Shown here: positions 28,612 through 38,440 of the stretch, in pieces
How the letters are laid out: each line of letters begins with the position of its first letter
Numbering within the stretch: the first letter of the stretch is position 1
Assembly (NCBI RefSeq): GCF_030066895.1
Contig: NZ_JASJAV010000015.1
Coordinates: 56,969-120,968 of the forward strand
From: Breoghania sp.
Lineage (GTDB): Bacteria > Pseudomonadota > Alphaproteobacteria > Rhizobiales > Stappiaceae
Reading direction: 5' to 3'
Length of the DNA: 64,000 bases
Made by a program: the position numbers and the translations under genes
Notes under the pieces: generated by a model
The model's input: the letters and a program-made list of their open reading frames with translations, nothing else
The model's database searches: none
Told to the model about the DNA's origin: nothing

Positions 28612-30198
28612 CTAGAACCGCAGCAGCTTGACCTGTTTGACGAGCTGCAGGGCCTGCAGCTTCTCCACCGTTTCCGCCGGCACCTCGCCGTCGACCTCGA
28701 TCAATGCGATGGCGTCGCCGCCGGGCTCAGTGCGGCCGAGATTGAAGGTCGCGATATTGACCCCGGCCTCGCCCAAGAGCGATCCGAACTTGCCGATGAA
28801 GCCCGGCTTGTCCTCGTTGGTGATGTAGAGCATGTGCGGCCCCGGCGCGGCCTCCATGTCGATCCCTTTCACCTGGATGAGACGCGGCGTACCGTCGGCG
28901 AAGATGGTTCCGGCCACCGACCGGCTCTGGCGCTCGGTCAGGATCGTCAGGCGGATATAGGTCTCGTAGGCGCCCTGCTGCGCGCGGTGAACCTCCTCCA
29001 TCTGAATGTCGCGATCGCGCGCCAATGAGGGCGCGGAGACCATGTTGACCGATTGCAGCAGCGGCGTCAGAACCCCGGTCAGCGCCGCAGCCGTCAGCGC
29101 CTTGGTGTTCATCTCCGCCACATAGCCCTCATACTCGATCCGGATGCCGGTGATCGCTGTCTCGGTCACCTGTCCGGCGAACGAGCCGAGCTGCTCGGCA
29201 AGCTTCACGAAGGGGCGCAGCCTCGGAGCTTCTTCCGACGAAATTGACGGCATGTTCAAGGCATTGGAGACGCCGCCGGTCATCAGATAGTCGGAAATCT
29301 GCTCCGCCACCTGCAGCGCCACGTTCTCCTGCGCCTCCTCCGTCGCAGCCCCCAGATGCGGCGTGCAGACAAGGTTCGGCGCGCCGAACAGCACGTTTTC
29401 CTTCGCCGGTTCCTCCACGAACACGTCGAAAGCCGCCCCCGCCACATGGCCGGAATCGAGCGCCTCACGCATCGCCGCCTCGTCCACCAGACCGCCGCGC
29501 GCGCAGTTGATGATGCACACGCCCTTCTTGGTCTGGGCGATCGCATCGGCCGACAGGATGTTGCGGGTCTTGTCGGTCAGCGGCGTATGTAGCGTAATGA
29601 AGTCGGCCCGGCGCAATAGCTCCGGCAGTTCCACCTTCTCCACGCCCAGATCGCGCGCCCGCTCATGGCTGAGGAAGGGGTCGTAGGCAATCACCTTCAT
29701 CCGAAGCCCGATAGCGCGCTCGGCCACGATCGACCCGATATTGCCGCAGCCCACCAGCCCCAGCGTCTTGGCCGTGATCTCCACACCCATGAACCGGGAC
29801 TTCTCCCACTTGCCGGCCTGCGTCGAGGCATCGGCGGCCGGGATCTGCCGGGCAACGGAGAACATCATCGCAATGGCATGCTCGGCCGTCGTGATCGCGT
29901 TGCCAAACGGCGTGTTCATCACGATCACGCCCTTGGCGGTGGCGGCGGGAATATCGACGTTATCCACGCCGATCCCGGCCCGGCCGATGACCTTCAGCCG
30001 GTCGGCGCGTTCCAGGATCTTCGAGGTCACCTTGGTCGCGGACCGGATCGCCAGTCCGTCATACTGTTCGATGACCTCGGCGAACCTGTCCTTGTCCTTG
30101 CCCAGCTCGGGCTGGAAATCCACCTCCAGTCCGCGATCCTTGAAGATCTGAACGGCGGCGGGCGAAAGCTTGTCTGAAATGAGAATTCTGGGAGCCAT
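28612..30198 (-). CDS. serA: D-3-phosphoglycerate dehydrogenase
   Basis: A 528-residue long-form SerA catalysing the first step of serine synthesis. Substrate and NAD domains contain GRAGIGVDNVDIPAATAKGV, the nucleotide loop LGLVGCGNIGSIVAERAIGL, the catalytic Arg in NCARGGLVDEAAM and the His in CTPHLGAATEEAQ. An intervening domain and a C-terminal ACT domain (YITNEDKPGFIGKFGSLLGE) complete it; the ACT domain is the usual site of serine feedback. It is the last gene of serC-zincin-serA. It terminates with TAG, which shows that TAG is a real stop here. Confidence 0.95.
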   Translation of the reverse strand: MAPRILISDKLSPAAVQIFKDRGLEVDFQPELGKDKDRFAEVIEQYDGLAIRSATKVTSKILERADRLKVIGRAGIGVDNVDIPAATAKGVIVMNTPFGNAITTAEHAIAMMFSVARQIPAADASTQAGKWEKSRFMGVEITAKTLGLVGCGNIGSIVAERAIGLRMKVIAYDPFLSHERARDLGVEKVELPELLRRADFITLHTPLTDKTRNILSADAIAQTKKGVCIINCARGGLVDEAAMREALDSGHVAGAAFDVFVEEPAKENVLFGAPNLVCTPHLGAATEEAQENVALQVAEQISDYLMTGGVSNALNMPSISSEEAPRLRPFVKLAEQLGSFAGQVTETAITGIRIEYEGYVAEMNTKALTAAALTGVLTPLLQSVNMVSAPSLARDRDIQMEEVHRAQQGAYETYIRLTILTERQSRSVAGTIFADGTPRLIQVKGIDMEAAPGPHMLYITNEDKPGFIGKFGSLLGEAGVNIATFNLGRTEPGGDAIALIEVDGEVPAETVEKLQALQLVKQVKLLRF

Positions 30199-30207
30199 GA
30201 TCCACCT

Positions 30208-30703
30208 CTATCGGCCGGCTATTCTCCTCTGAGCCAGCTCAGCAATATGGGGATAGGGATCGACGCCCTCCTCCTCGGCGCGATGCGGCTCGACCGTCAG
30301 TCCGTAGAGCTGCAAGAGAGGGACGCCGAGATAGTGGCCGGTCGAGAAATTCTCGACCAAAGCCTCGGCATCGCCCTCGTATCCGGCCGGATGGAAGAGG
30401 ACCTCCAACGAAATGTTCAGGTGGCGGGCGGCAGCGTACGACCATGCGATCGTCGCCATTTCGTCCCCCAGAATCCAGTTTCTCGCGCGCCCTCTCGGCC
30501 GGATCGCTCACCGCGATATGCCCGGCCTCGTGCAGGATGTCGCCCGGATAGAGCAGACGGTCCTCATCGATGAAGAGCGTGCCGAAACGGATATCTAGCC
30601 CCGGCAGGAACGTGGGGTCCGGCAACGCCTCGAAGCGCACCGGTATGCCCACCGCTTGGACGAACCCGGTGAACTTCCGGCTCATGGGATCGCCCGCCGC
30701 CAT
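30208..30703 (-). pseudogene. HEAGH zincin-like protein between serC and serA, frameshifted
   Basis: The N-terminal part reads MSRKFTGFVQAVGIPVRFEA, then LLYPGDILHEAGHIAVSDPA with an HExxH-type metal site. After a frame change near 30465 it continues DEMATIAWSYAAARHLNISL and ends IAELAQRRIAGR. A single extra G in a G5 run accounts for the break, since removing it gives one frame of about 165 residues. The start ATG touches the serC stop (TGAATG) and serA follows after 9 bp, so all three are one operon. A metallopeptidase fold is likely; the role is unknown. Confidence 0.75.
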
Positions 30704-31879
30704 TCAGGCCGCCGTCTCTTGTGCGGCCAACCTTTGCGCAAAGGCCCAGTCGAGCCACGGCGTCAGCGCCTTCAGATCGGAGGCCTCCACCGTCGCCCCG
30801 CACCAGATCCGAAGCCCGGCCGGAGCATCCCGGTAGGACCCGATGTCATGGGCTACACCTTCCGCGTCGAGCTTGGAGACGATCGCCTTGGCGAACGCCC
30901 CTTGTGCCTTCTCATCGAGGGCTGCGACCGTCGGATCGACGATCTTCAGACAGACGGAGGTGTTGGAGCGAATGGCGGGATCGGCGGCCAGGAAATCGAC
31001 CCACGGGGTCTTTGCCACCCAGTCGGCGATGACCTTGGCATTTGTATCGGCCCGCGCGCACAGCGCATCGAGCCCGCCGAGACCGAGGCCCCAGTCCAGC
31101 GCATCGATATAATCCTCGACGCAGAGCATGGACGGCGTGTTGATGGTCGCGCCTTCGAAGATGCCTTCGATGAGCTTGCCGCCCTTGGTGAGCCGAAAGA
31201 TCTTCGACATCGGCCATGCGGGCGTGTAGCTTTCCAGGCGCTCCACCGCGCGGGGGCAGAGGATCAGCATGCCGTGCGCGGCCTCGCCGCCCAGCACCTT
31301 CTGCCAGGAGAAGGTGACCACATCGAGCTTGGCGAAATCGAGCTTCTGCGCGAACGCCGCTGAGGTCGCGTCGCAGATCGTTAAGCCCTCACGATCCGCA
31401 GGAATCCAGTCGCCATTCGGCACCCGGACGCCCGAGGTCGTACCGTTCCAGGTGAAGACGACGTCATGGCTGAAATCGACCGCGCTCAGATCCGGCAGCT
31501 CGCCGTAATCAGCCACCATCTTGCGGGCGCCTTCGAGCTTGAGCTGCTTGATGACATCCGTCACCCAGCCCAACCCGAAGCTTTCCCAGGCCAGCATGTC
31601 CACGGGGCGCGCCCCCAGGAGCGACCACAGCGCCATCTCCACGGCGCCCGTGTCGGAAGCCGGAACGATGCCGATGCGATAGTCGTCGGGGACTTTTAGA
31701 AGTTCGCGCGTCTTGTCGATGGCGGCGGCCAGCTTGGCCTTGCCGATCTTTGCGCGATGCGATCGCCCAAGCGGGGCGTCATCGAGAGCCTGAAGGCTCC
31801 AGCCGGGGCGCTTGGCGCAGGGGCCGGACGAAAAATTGGGATTGGCCGGCCGCCGGGCCGGTTTCTCAGTCACAGTCAT
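30704..31879 (-). CDS. serC: Phosphoserine aminotransferase
   Basis: A 391-residue PLP enzyme of the alphaproteobacterial SerC type. It converts 3-phosphohydroxypyruvate and glutamate to phosphoserine. Landmarks are [20 protein letters not shown], the substrate loop [32 protein letters not shown] and the PLP-lysine in [19 protein letters not shown]. The start at 31879 ([11 protein letters not shown]) is supported by AAAGGG 8 bases upstream. First gene of the serC-zincin-serA operon and intact. Confidence 0.95.
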   Translation of the reverse strand: MTVTEKPARRPANPNFSSGPCAKRPGWSLQALDDAPLGRSHRAKIGKAKLAAAIDKTRELLKVPDDYRIGIVPASDTGAVEMALWSLLGARPVDMLAWESFGLGWVTDVIKQLKLEGARKMVADYGELPDLSAVDFSHDVVFTWNGTTSGVRVPNGDWIPADREGLTICDATSAAFAQKLDFAKLDVVTFSWQKVLGGEAAHGMLILCPRAVERLESYTPAWPMSKIFRLTKGGKLIEGIFEGATINTPSMLCVEDYIDALDWGLGLGGLDALCARADTNAKVIADWVAKTPWVDFLAADPAIRSNTSVCLKIVDPTVAALDEKAQGAFAKAIVSKLDAEGVAHDIGSYRDAPAGLRIWCGATVEASDLKALTPWLDWAFAQRLAAQETAA

Positions 31880-31926
31880 GAATACTACCCTTTCAGACAG
31901 GCGCCCTTCGTTGGGGAAGGGTGTCC
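31880..31926 (-). promoter_or_regulatory. serC leader RNA element
   Basis: On the minus strand the leader reads ACACCCTTCCCCAACGAAGG, then GCGCCTGTCTGAAAGGGTAG, directly before the start codon. CCCTTC can pair with GAAGGG to form a hairpin, or ACCCTT can pair with the AAGGGT that forms the ribosome site. These two folds exclude each other. A short conserved serC leader motif is known in alphaproteobacteria and this has its position and size; assignment is from memory, not an alignment. Confidence 0.55.
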
Positions 31927-32142
31927 CACTGACCCGCATATGCGAAAATGCGGAGAAGGGCAAATGATAGATTGTTTCGGGGTAGGCTTTGGGGATTAAT
32001 GAATATCTCTTAGTGTTAGGCTCTCCTCAGGCGACGGGTTGGCACCCGACACAACCTTACGGAAGCCAAGGATCAATAGTTTCGCTAAATTTCGTTCGAG
32101 TTTGAAATTGCGCCAACCACACTCACTGACTCGGAGATCCCA

Positions 32143-32917
32143 TTGAGATTTCTTGTATTTTGTACGATACTTGTGTTTTCGCTTATTTTTCTATCCGCAG
32201 TCAACGCGCTGTTTGTTCCTTTAATCCCGTCGGCTCCGTGCGAAAATAGAATATGTATTGTTGCTCGAACATTTAGTGAATACCAAACGCTCGTAAGCGC
32301 AGGGCTAGCAATTCTAGCTGCATGTGTTACTGCTCGTCCCGCTTGGCTTCAGCTCAAAAAAATGCAGGTGCAACAGGACATTTCCGCCCGGTCTACAATC
32401 GTTAGACGTCTTAAGGACGTGGAAGCCCGCGCAAGAACAACATTTTTAAAAATAGAAAGCTTAATAAACAATATTAATATGACAATATACTCGGAGTATG
32501 ACACTGAGTCAGATTCGTATTGTTGGAATTATAATAATATAAACGATAACTTGGGCATACAATTTCCTATCTACATGCGACAAAATTATCATCAAGCTCG
32601 AAGCACAGCAGACATCGATGCGTGATACCCACCAAATCGAGCATACTCGACAGAGCGTAATCGAAGCAGTTAGAGCACTTAGAGAGTGTTTTGATTACAT
32701 CAGCGCTCCAAGGCGCTTTTCTGGCGATCCAGAAATTTCAGAGCAGCGTATGGATGAGATTCGTTCAGAAGGAGAAAAAGCTCGCACTGAACTCCCGAAA
32801 AAAGCAACTGCTTTAGAGGGCGCATATAGGGAAGCAAGGCAAATAGTTTAATCCGAAACAGAAGCAATTCGTCAGCGGTTGCGTGAGATCGACGATGAAC
32901 TTTTGAAGGGCTCATAA
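32143..32917 (+). pseudogene. AT-rich membrane/coiled-coil gene, unrecognised, broken
   Basis: Two N-terminal hydrophobic helices (FLVFCTILVFSLIFLSAVNA and LVSAGLAILAACVTARPAWL) are followed by a charged helical region (KKMQVQQDISARSTIVRRLK). Near 32580 the frame shifts, and KLEAQQTSMRDTHQIEHTRQ continues as coiled coil to DDELLKGS-stop. A TAA at 32849-32851 interrupts the second part, probably from CAA. Base composition and codon use are much more AT-rich than elsewhere, which suggests acquisition by transfer. No family recognised; a two-helix membrane anchor with cytoplasmic coiled coil is all that can be said. Confidence 0.6.
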
Positions 32918-33440
32918 TTCGTCCCCAATTGCCTACAAAATACCTTCTCGTCATTGCCGGCCCCGACCGGTAATCCATGCCGTAATATCGTCGTACGGGA
33001 AGAGGTTGATGTAGTACGCTAATCGACCCACATTCTTCGCCGAGGCCTCATGGAATGGATCCAGGGGCAGAGCCCGGGATAACGACGGAGAAGGTCGTAG
33101 GAACCGGCAAGGACAGGACGCCCAGTCCCACGAATGTCGCGCACATCCTGCTCCGTATTCTCCCTCGACCTCCCGTGCATTCCGCTTGAAGACCTTGCGC
33201 CGATAGAATTTCTTATCTCGATAACAAATATTTATCGCATCATTTCACACTCTGCGACATTCTATATCTTGCAACTCAAGTTTAACTCCGACACGGTTTG
33301 CACGTTAATACATGGTCGGAAAGTAACGTGAGCGCGTGAAAGAGGTCGGTCGGCGAACCCCGACAGTGAACAGGACCGTCTACGCACAGATCAAAGCCTG
33401 AGACACGCCAAACCCGCGTGCGCGCAACGTGAGAACTGTC
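32918..33440. other. Intergenic region, tail of the AT-rich island
   Basis: About 520 bp with mixed composition. A plus-strand open frame at 33134-33331 has no protein-like features and is probably chance. The segment 33190-33310 is AT-rich like the preceding gene. No repeat or RNA recognised. Confidence 0.4.
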
Positions 33441-34040
33441 ATGGAAAGAAAACTGGCCAATCCGGCCCCGCTCGGACTGACGGGCTTTGCCTTGACGATC
33501 TGGATGCTCAGTCTCGTGAATTCCGGGCTCTATACCGGCTCCAGCGTGCCCCTCGTGCTGGCCTCCGCCTTTGCCTTCGGCAGCACGGCGCAATTCGCCA
33601 CCGGACTGATGGAAATGCCGCGCGGCAATACGTTCGGCTGCGTCGCCTTTTGCTCCTACGGCGCCTTCTGGTGGACGTTCGCGCTGTTCGTCAACTTCTT
33701 CTCCGCGGGCGTCGCGGGCGGTTTCGTCGCCTGGTGGCTCGCCATGTGGGGCGTCTTCACCTTCTTCATGTGGGGGTCGGAACCCTGACGCTGCCGCGCG
33801 CGCTGCAGATGGTGTTCCTGTCGCTGTGGATCACCTTCGCACTCTTGGCGGCGGGCGATTTCACCGGACTGGAGGCGATCAAGCATGCGGGCGGTTATGC
33901 CGGCCTGCTGACCGCCGTCTTCGCCTTCTATCTGGCGGCGGCCGAAGTAAGTCATCAACGAGACCCACGGCCGCGAGATCCTGCCCTTCGGCACGCCGAA
34001 GGACGCCATCGGCCACGGTGCGGCCCAGCCCGCCGAGTAA
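33441..34040 (+). pseudogene. satP: satP, acetate/succinate transporter (GPR1/FUN34/YaaH), frameshifted
   Basis: Six-helix acetate-proton symporter family. The N-terminal signature NPAPLGLTGFALTIWMLS and SAFAFGSTAQFATGLMEMPR are clear. After about 33776 the frame shifts at a G5 run and continues GTLTLPRALQMVFLSLWITF and GLEAIKHAGGYAGLLTAVFA. A 4-bp tandem duplication (AAGTAAGT) near 33950 breaks it again before INETHGREILPFGTPKD. Without these two changes the protein would be about 197 residues, normal for SatP. The import of acetate by this route is probably lost. Confidence 0.85.
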
Positions 34041-34158
34041 ACGGAGACGACGGCACTCCGGACGCGCCGGATCACACCGGCGTGTTCGGGGGACGTTTCC
34101 GCGAAGGCGAAGCCGCCCGTCGACGTGGACCTCCGGATGGCGCACGTCTTACGCCCCC

Positions 34159-34277
34159 GCACCATTGTCATTCCCGCGAAAGCGGGGAACCAGCACCCAG
34201 TGCGGCCAGCGGTTTATTTTCATAAGAAAAATTCGTTGGTTAATGGATTCCCGCCTTCGCGGGAATGACAATGGTGC
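34159..34277. repeat. Long inverted repeat, family A variant
   Basis: Perfect 22-bp arms: GCACCATTGTCATTCCCGCG at the left and CGCGGGAATGACAATGGTGC at the right, with about 75 bp between containing a second CGAAAGCGGGGA/ATTCCCGCCTTCG pairing. The ATTCCCG spelling distinguishes it from the ATCCCCG copies. The flanking CACCATTG arms are longer than in other copies, which suggests a recent or complete element. Confidence 0.9.
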
Positions 34278-34537
34278 GGAAGCGCTTCAAGGAGTTGTTC
34301 CCCGGCCTCCCTGAAAGCATCCCGAGGCACTCCGAGAATGCTTCCCCTCCGCCTCCCCGGCACTCAACTCGTGTTTTTCACATTACCGCATTGTAATTTT
34401 TTCAACACGTTTTCGCCCAGTTTCCGTCACGAAATTTCACGCGTCCAAAACCTGCCCTCAACACCGCATTTCGCGACGCGAAGGGGCCCGTTTCTACGAC
34501 CCGTCACTTAACGGATAGAACAGCAGGAGACCAAACC

Positions 34538-35749
34538 ATGTCGCTTGGACGCGCATGGCTGCCGGCACTCGCCGCAGCATCTCTCATCACCATTCTTCCA
34601 GCTTCAGCCGCAACCATGATGATGGGCCAGGGGAGCGATCAATCGGCCCCGATCCGCGGCCTGTGGCTCACCACCCCATTCCCCGAACGAACGGTGGACT
34701 TCGGCAATACCGTCAAGCTCGATATCTCGCTGCGCAACAAGCCCCTGCCGCCCGAGCGCGTCGAACTCAAGCTCGACGGTCTCCCCGAAAGCTGGAAGTC
34801 CGAGATCGACGGCAGCGGATCGCAAGTCTCCGCCGCCATGGTGCCTATGGACGACACCGAAACGCTCCATCTGGTGCTGACCCCGCCGGAGAATGCCAAA
34901 CCCGGCTCCTTCTCGTTCAAGGTGCTGGGCACTGTGGACGATGCAAGTGCGGGCACGCCTGAGACGCTGGATCTGCCGGTCAAGCTCACCATGGCGGAGG
35001 CAAAGCCCGCCAAGCTGACGCTCGACCCGAAGCTGCCCACCTTGCGCGGCACGGCCAAGTCCTCCTTCGATTTCGAGCTGAAGCTGAAGAATGACAGCCC
35101 GAAGGACGCGGTCGTGAACCTCGCCTCCAAGGCACCCGACGGCTTCCAGGTCTCGTTCACCGAAGGCTATGGCAGCCAGAGATCACCTCCCTGCCGCTGA
35201 AGGCCAATGAGAACAAGACCGTCAAGGCGAAGGTGAAGGCGCCGCAGAACGTGTCTGCAGCCACCTATGACGTGGCCGTTGCCGCACAAAGCGACACCGT
35301 CACCACCCAGACCACCCTGCACCTGCAGGTAACTGGTCAGCCGCAGATCGCACTGGAAGGCCCCAGCGGCCTGCTGTCGGACACGGCCACGGCCGGCGAA
35401 GAGCGCGATTTCACCTTCACCGTGCGCAATATCGGCTCCAACATTGCCCGCGACGTCAAGCTGAACGCGCGCGCCTTCGGGGTGGAAAACGGAAGTGGAG
35501 CCGAAGGTTTTGCCCGAACTGGCGCCCGACGCCAAGCAAGACGTTTCCGTCCATATGACGCCCGCCAAGAACGCGGTTGCAGGCGATTAAATGACCTCGT
35601 TCAGCGCGTCCGGCTCCGGCGTTTCCAAGTCGGCCGATTCCCGCGTGACCGTCACCACCTCCACGCTGTGGGGTGCGACCGGGCTCGGCGTCATCCCAGC
35701 CGCCCTACTGGTGATGGCCGTCGGCGTGCGTCGGTACGGCCGCAGATGA
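34538..35749 (+). pseudogene. NEW3-domain exported protein of an ABC system, broken
   Basis: Signal peptide to about residue 25 (SLITILPASAA), then repeated Ig-like NEW3 domains (FGNTVKLDISLRNKPLPPER, SSFDFELKLKNDSPKDAVVN, RDFTFTVRNIGSNIARDVKL) and a C-terminal transmembrane helix ([19 protein letters not shown]). Frameshifts near 35175 and 35495 and a TAA at 35588-35590 ([13 protein letters not shown]) break the 400-residue protein. Its stop overlaps the ATPase start (ATGA). NEW3 proteins are often encoded before ABC-2 transporters; it may be a periplasmic partner of the exporter. Confidence 0.8.
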
Positions 35750-36699
35750 GCGGCGAGGCGAAGAGAGATCCCGTCATCGAGATGCGGGATCTCGTCAAGC
35801 TCTACGGCGGCGCGGAGGCCGTCGCGGGGCTTGATCTCACCGTCAACGAGGGCGAGGTGTTCGGGCTTCTGGGGCCCAACGGGTCCGGCAAGACCACGAT
35901 GATCCTGATCCTGCTGGGCCTAACCGACCCCACCTCGAGAACCGTCCGCGTCACCGGGCTCGATCCGTTGCGCCAACCGCTCGCGGTCAAGCGCGCGGTC
36001 GGGTACCTGCCGGACGATGTCGGCTTTTACGACACCATGACGGCGCGCGAAAACCTGCGCTACACGGCGCGGCTTGCCGGGCTCGACACGGCCGAGGCCG
36101 ACCGGCGCATCGACAATGCGCTGGAACGCGTCCGCCTGCACGACGTGGCGGAGAAAGCCGTCGCCGGCTTCTCGCACGGCATGCGGCAGCGGCTCGGCCT
36201 GACCGAAGTGCTCGTCAAGGACTGCCCCATCGCCATCCTCGACGAGCCGACCAACGGACTCGACCCGCAATCGACGACCGAGCTGCTCGGTCTGATCCGC
36301 AAACTGCGAGATGACGGGCGCACCGTGCTCCTGTCCTCGCACATGCTATCGCTGGTGCAGTCGATCTGCGACCGGGTCACCTTGATCAATCACGGGCGGA
36401 TAGGGCTGACCGGACCGGTGGATACGCTCCGCTCCCAGGTGCTGGGCGGAGCCTACACGATCGAGGTGGAGGCAGACGGCGTCGATATCGGGAAGGTGAC
36501 CGTCGACATTCCCGGCGCGACCGGGGTCGAGACGCCGCGGCGCGGCCATGCCTACATCCGGACGCATGCCGATATCCGCACGGACGTGGCGGCGAAAATC
36601 GTGCAGGACAGCGAACGTCTTTCGAGCATCGCCATGCACCGGCCGAACCTCAATGACGTCTACCAGCGCTATTTCGAGGATATGAGCCATGCGGCGTGA
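35746..36699 (+). CDS. ABC transporter ATP-binding protein (ABC-2 type)
   Basis: A 317-residue ATPase with Walker [18 protein letters not shown]-loop region [20 protein letters not shown], signature [16 protein letters not shown], Walker [17 protein letters not shown] and switch His in [10 protein letters not shown]. The C-terminal 90 residues are the regulatory extension of the CcmA/NosF-like group. It would power the permease encoded just downstream. The start at 35746 overlaps the NEW3 stop. The frame is intact although both partners are broken, so it is probably an orphan. Confidence 0.88.
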   Translation: MSGEAKRDPVIEMRDLVKLYGGAEAVAGLDLTVNEGEVFGLLGPNGSGKTTMILILLGLTDPTSRTVRVTGLDPLRQPLAVKRAVGYLPDDVGFYDTMTARENLRYTARLAGLDTAEADRRIDNALERVRLHDVAEKAVAGFSHGMRQRLGLTEVLVKDCPIAILDEPTNGLDPQSTTELLGLIRKLRDDGRTVLLSSHMLSLVQSICDRVTLINHGRIGLTGPVDTLRSQVLGGAYTIEVEADGVDIGKVTVDIPGATGVETPRRGHAYIRTHADIRTDVAAKIVQDSERLSSIAMHRPNLNDVYQRYFEDMSHAA

Positions 36700-37643
36700 A
36701 GGATCGCCCTGAACCGGGCTTTGGGCGGTGACTTCCAAGGAGGCCGCCGACCACCTCACCAACGCGCGAATGAAGATCGTGCTGGGCCTCGTCGTTCTCA
36801 CCGCCATGGGCGCGGCCTATGGCGCGGCCGGGCAGTTGAAGGAGACGGTAGGATCGGATCCGTTCCTGTTCCTGAGGCTGTTCACTACCGGCCACCAGCC
36901 CCTGCCCTCGTTTGCGGGCTTCCTGAGTTTCCTGTTGCCGCTCGTCGCCATCACCCTGGCGTTCGACGCGATCAACGGGGAATATCAGCGCCACACCATG
37001 AGCCGGGTGCTGTCGCAGCCGATCCACCGGAACGCGCTGCTCGCAGGCAAGCTCTTCGGCGGGCTCATAGTGCTCACCATCTGCGTGATCACGCTGTGAC
37101 TGCTGGTGACCGGCGTCGGCATTCTCGCCCTTGGCCTTCCGCCAAGCGGCGAGCAAGTGGCGCGCGGCGTCGCCTTCCTGGTGGTCTCGGTCGCCTAATT
37201 CCGCGATCTGGCTCGGCATCGCGCTGCTGTTTTCCACCTGGTTCCGCTCCACCGCGACTGCAGCCCTTGCCGCGCTCGCCCTGTGGCTGGTATTCACGAT
37301 CTTCTGGCCGATGCTTTCCCCGATCGTGGCGAACATTCTGGCGCCCGTCGATCTTCTGAACCCGATGACCGCGCTGACCCAGTACAACCTGCAGCACGAC
37401 CTGATGCAGATTTCGCCGGCAACGCTTTATGCCGAAATGCTGACCGGCATCCTGCATCCCTCGACCTGGGAGCTCGAACTTCTGTTCCGCTCCCAGCTTC
37501 AGGGCGCGCTGGTCGGCTCGCCTCTGTCGCTCGGCCAGAGCCTGCTGATCGTCTGGCCGGACTTCTCCGGTCTGGTGGCGGGCATCGTGGTCGTCTTCAC
37601 GCTGGCCTATGTGTCGTTCCAGCGTCAGGAAGGGCGCGCCTGA
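36687..37643 (+). pseudogene. ABC-2 type permease, broken
   Basis: It starts inside the ATPase gene at ATGCGGCGTGAA. A base is missing by codon 5, and the intended RIALNRAL/MTSKEAADHL region is in another frame. Helical segments include LPSFAGFLSFLLPLVAITLA, LAGKLFGGLIVLTICVITL, a TGA at 37097-37099, [14 protein letters not shown], then an extra A (GCCTAATTCC) near 37197 that ends in TAA. The remaining IWLGIALLFSTWFRSTATAA to FTLAYVSFQRQEGRA is open. Three lesions in a 318-codon gene of the NosY/ABC-2 permease type. Confidence 0.82.
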
Positions 37644-37670
37644 CAAGGCGGAACCGACATATCAAGACGC

Positions 37671-37706
37671 AAAAGGGCCGGGAAGCAGTCTTCCCGGCCC
37701 TTTTTT
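37671..37706. terminator. Bidirectional rho-independent terminator
   Basis: AAAAGGGCCGGGAAG pairs with CTTCCCGGCCCTTTT around a 4-base loop, with T runs on both strands. It lies between the ABC permease (plus) and the Omp31-like gene (minus), which converge here, so it can end both transcripts. Confidence 0.92.
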
Positions 37707-37734
37707 CTAGAAACTTGAAGTCGTCTCGCGCGGC

Positions 37735-38440
37735 TCAGTTGAAGTTGTAGAGCAGACCGAGACGCAGTTCGTGGACATAGAGATCGTCGTACTCGATGCG
37801 GCTCTGTGTACCATCGATCCGGCCACTCTTGGCCTTGCCGAGCGAACGGAACTGATAACCGGCATCGACCATCATGTTCGGCGAGATCTCGTAGGATGCA
37901 CCGGCCATCAGCGCCCAGGCCAGATTCCAGCGGCCGTGGCTGCCGTAGGAACCGGTGTTGCCGCCGCCATTGTCGTAGCGAATGCCGGACGCCTTCACAT
38001 AGGACGTGAAGTCGTAGATGGTGCCGAGATCGGCGTAGGCGTTGACCATGAAGGTCAAAGCGTCGATACCGGCGGTCTCATGCGACGTGGACGAGCTACC
38101 GCAAGACCCGATACAGGGCGTGCGCATCGAACCCGGACTTGAATTCATAGTCGACCGTGACGTCACTGCGGAATCAGTCATTGAAGTAAGAACCGACACC
38201 GCCGGAGATCAGCGCCGTATTGTCGAGACCCTCGTTGGAGAAATCGCCGATATTGTTGTAGGTCGTGCGGGCCGACGGATCGGCGTAAATCTTGAAGCCG
38301 ATATCGCCGCGCAGGTACCAGCCACCCTGCGGCGCGACATAAGGTTCAGGAATGTATTCGGGAAGATCGGCAGTACTCGCAAGTGTCGGAAGTGCGAGCG
38401 CAATACTGGCTAAGACGATTAATTTCCTCAGGTTGCTCAT
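37735..38440 (-). pseudogene. Omp25/Omp31-like outer-membrane beta-barrel protein, broken
   Basis: Signal peptide MSNLRKLIVLASIALALPTL, an alternating hydrophobic N-part (GGWYLRGDIGFKIYADPSAR) and a C-terminal barrel (AGIDALTFMVNAYADLGTIY, AWALMAGASYEISPNMMVDA) ending YVHELRLGLLYNF, the aromatic C-terminus typical of barrels. A TGA at 38174-38176 replaces an expected Trp (GSYFND*FRSDVTVDYEF), and a frameshift near 38120 follows. The full protein would be about 234 residues. The family is a major surface protein in rhizobia and Brucella. Confidence 0.82.

Noticed and set aside
33134..33331. Short plus-strand frame in the AT-rich island
   Set aside because: No ribosome site, no domain and an unconvincing composition; left as non-coding.
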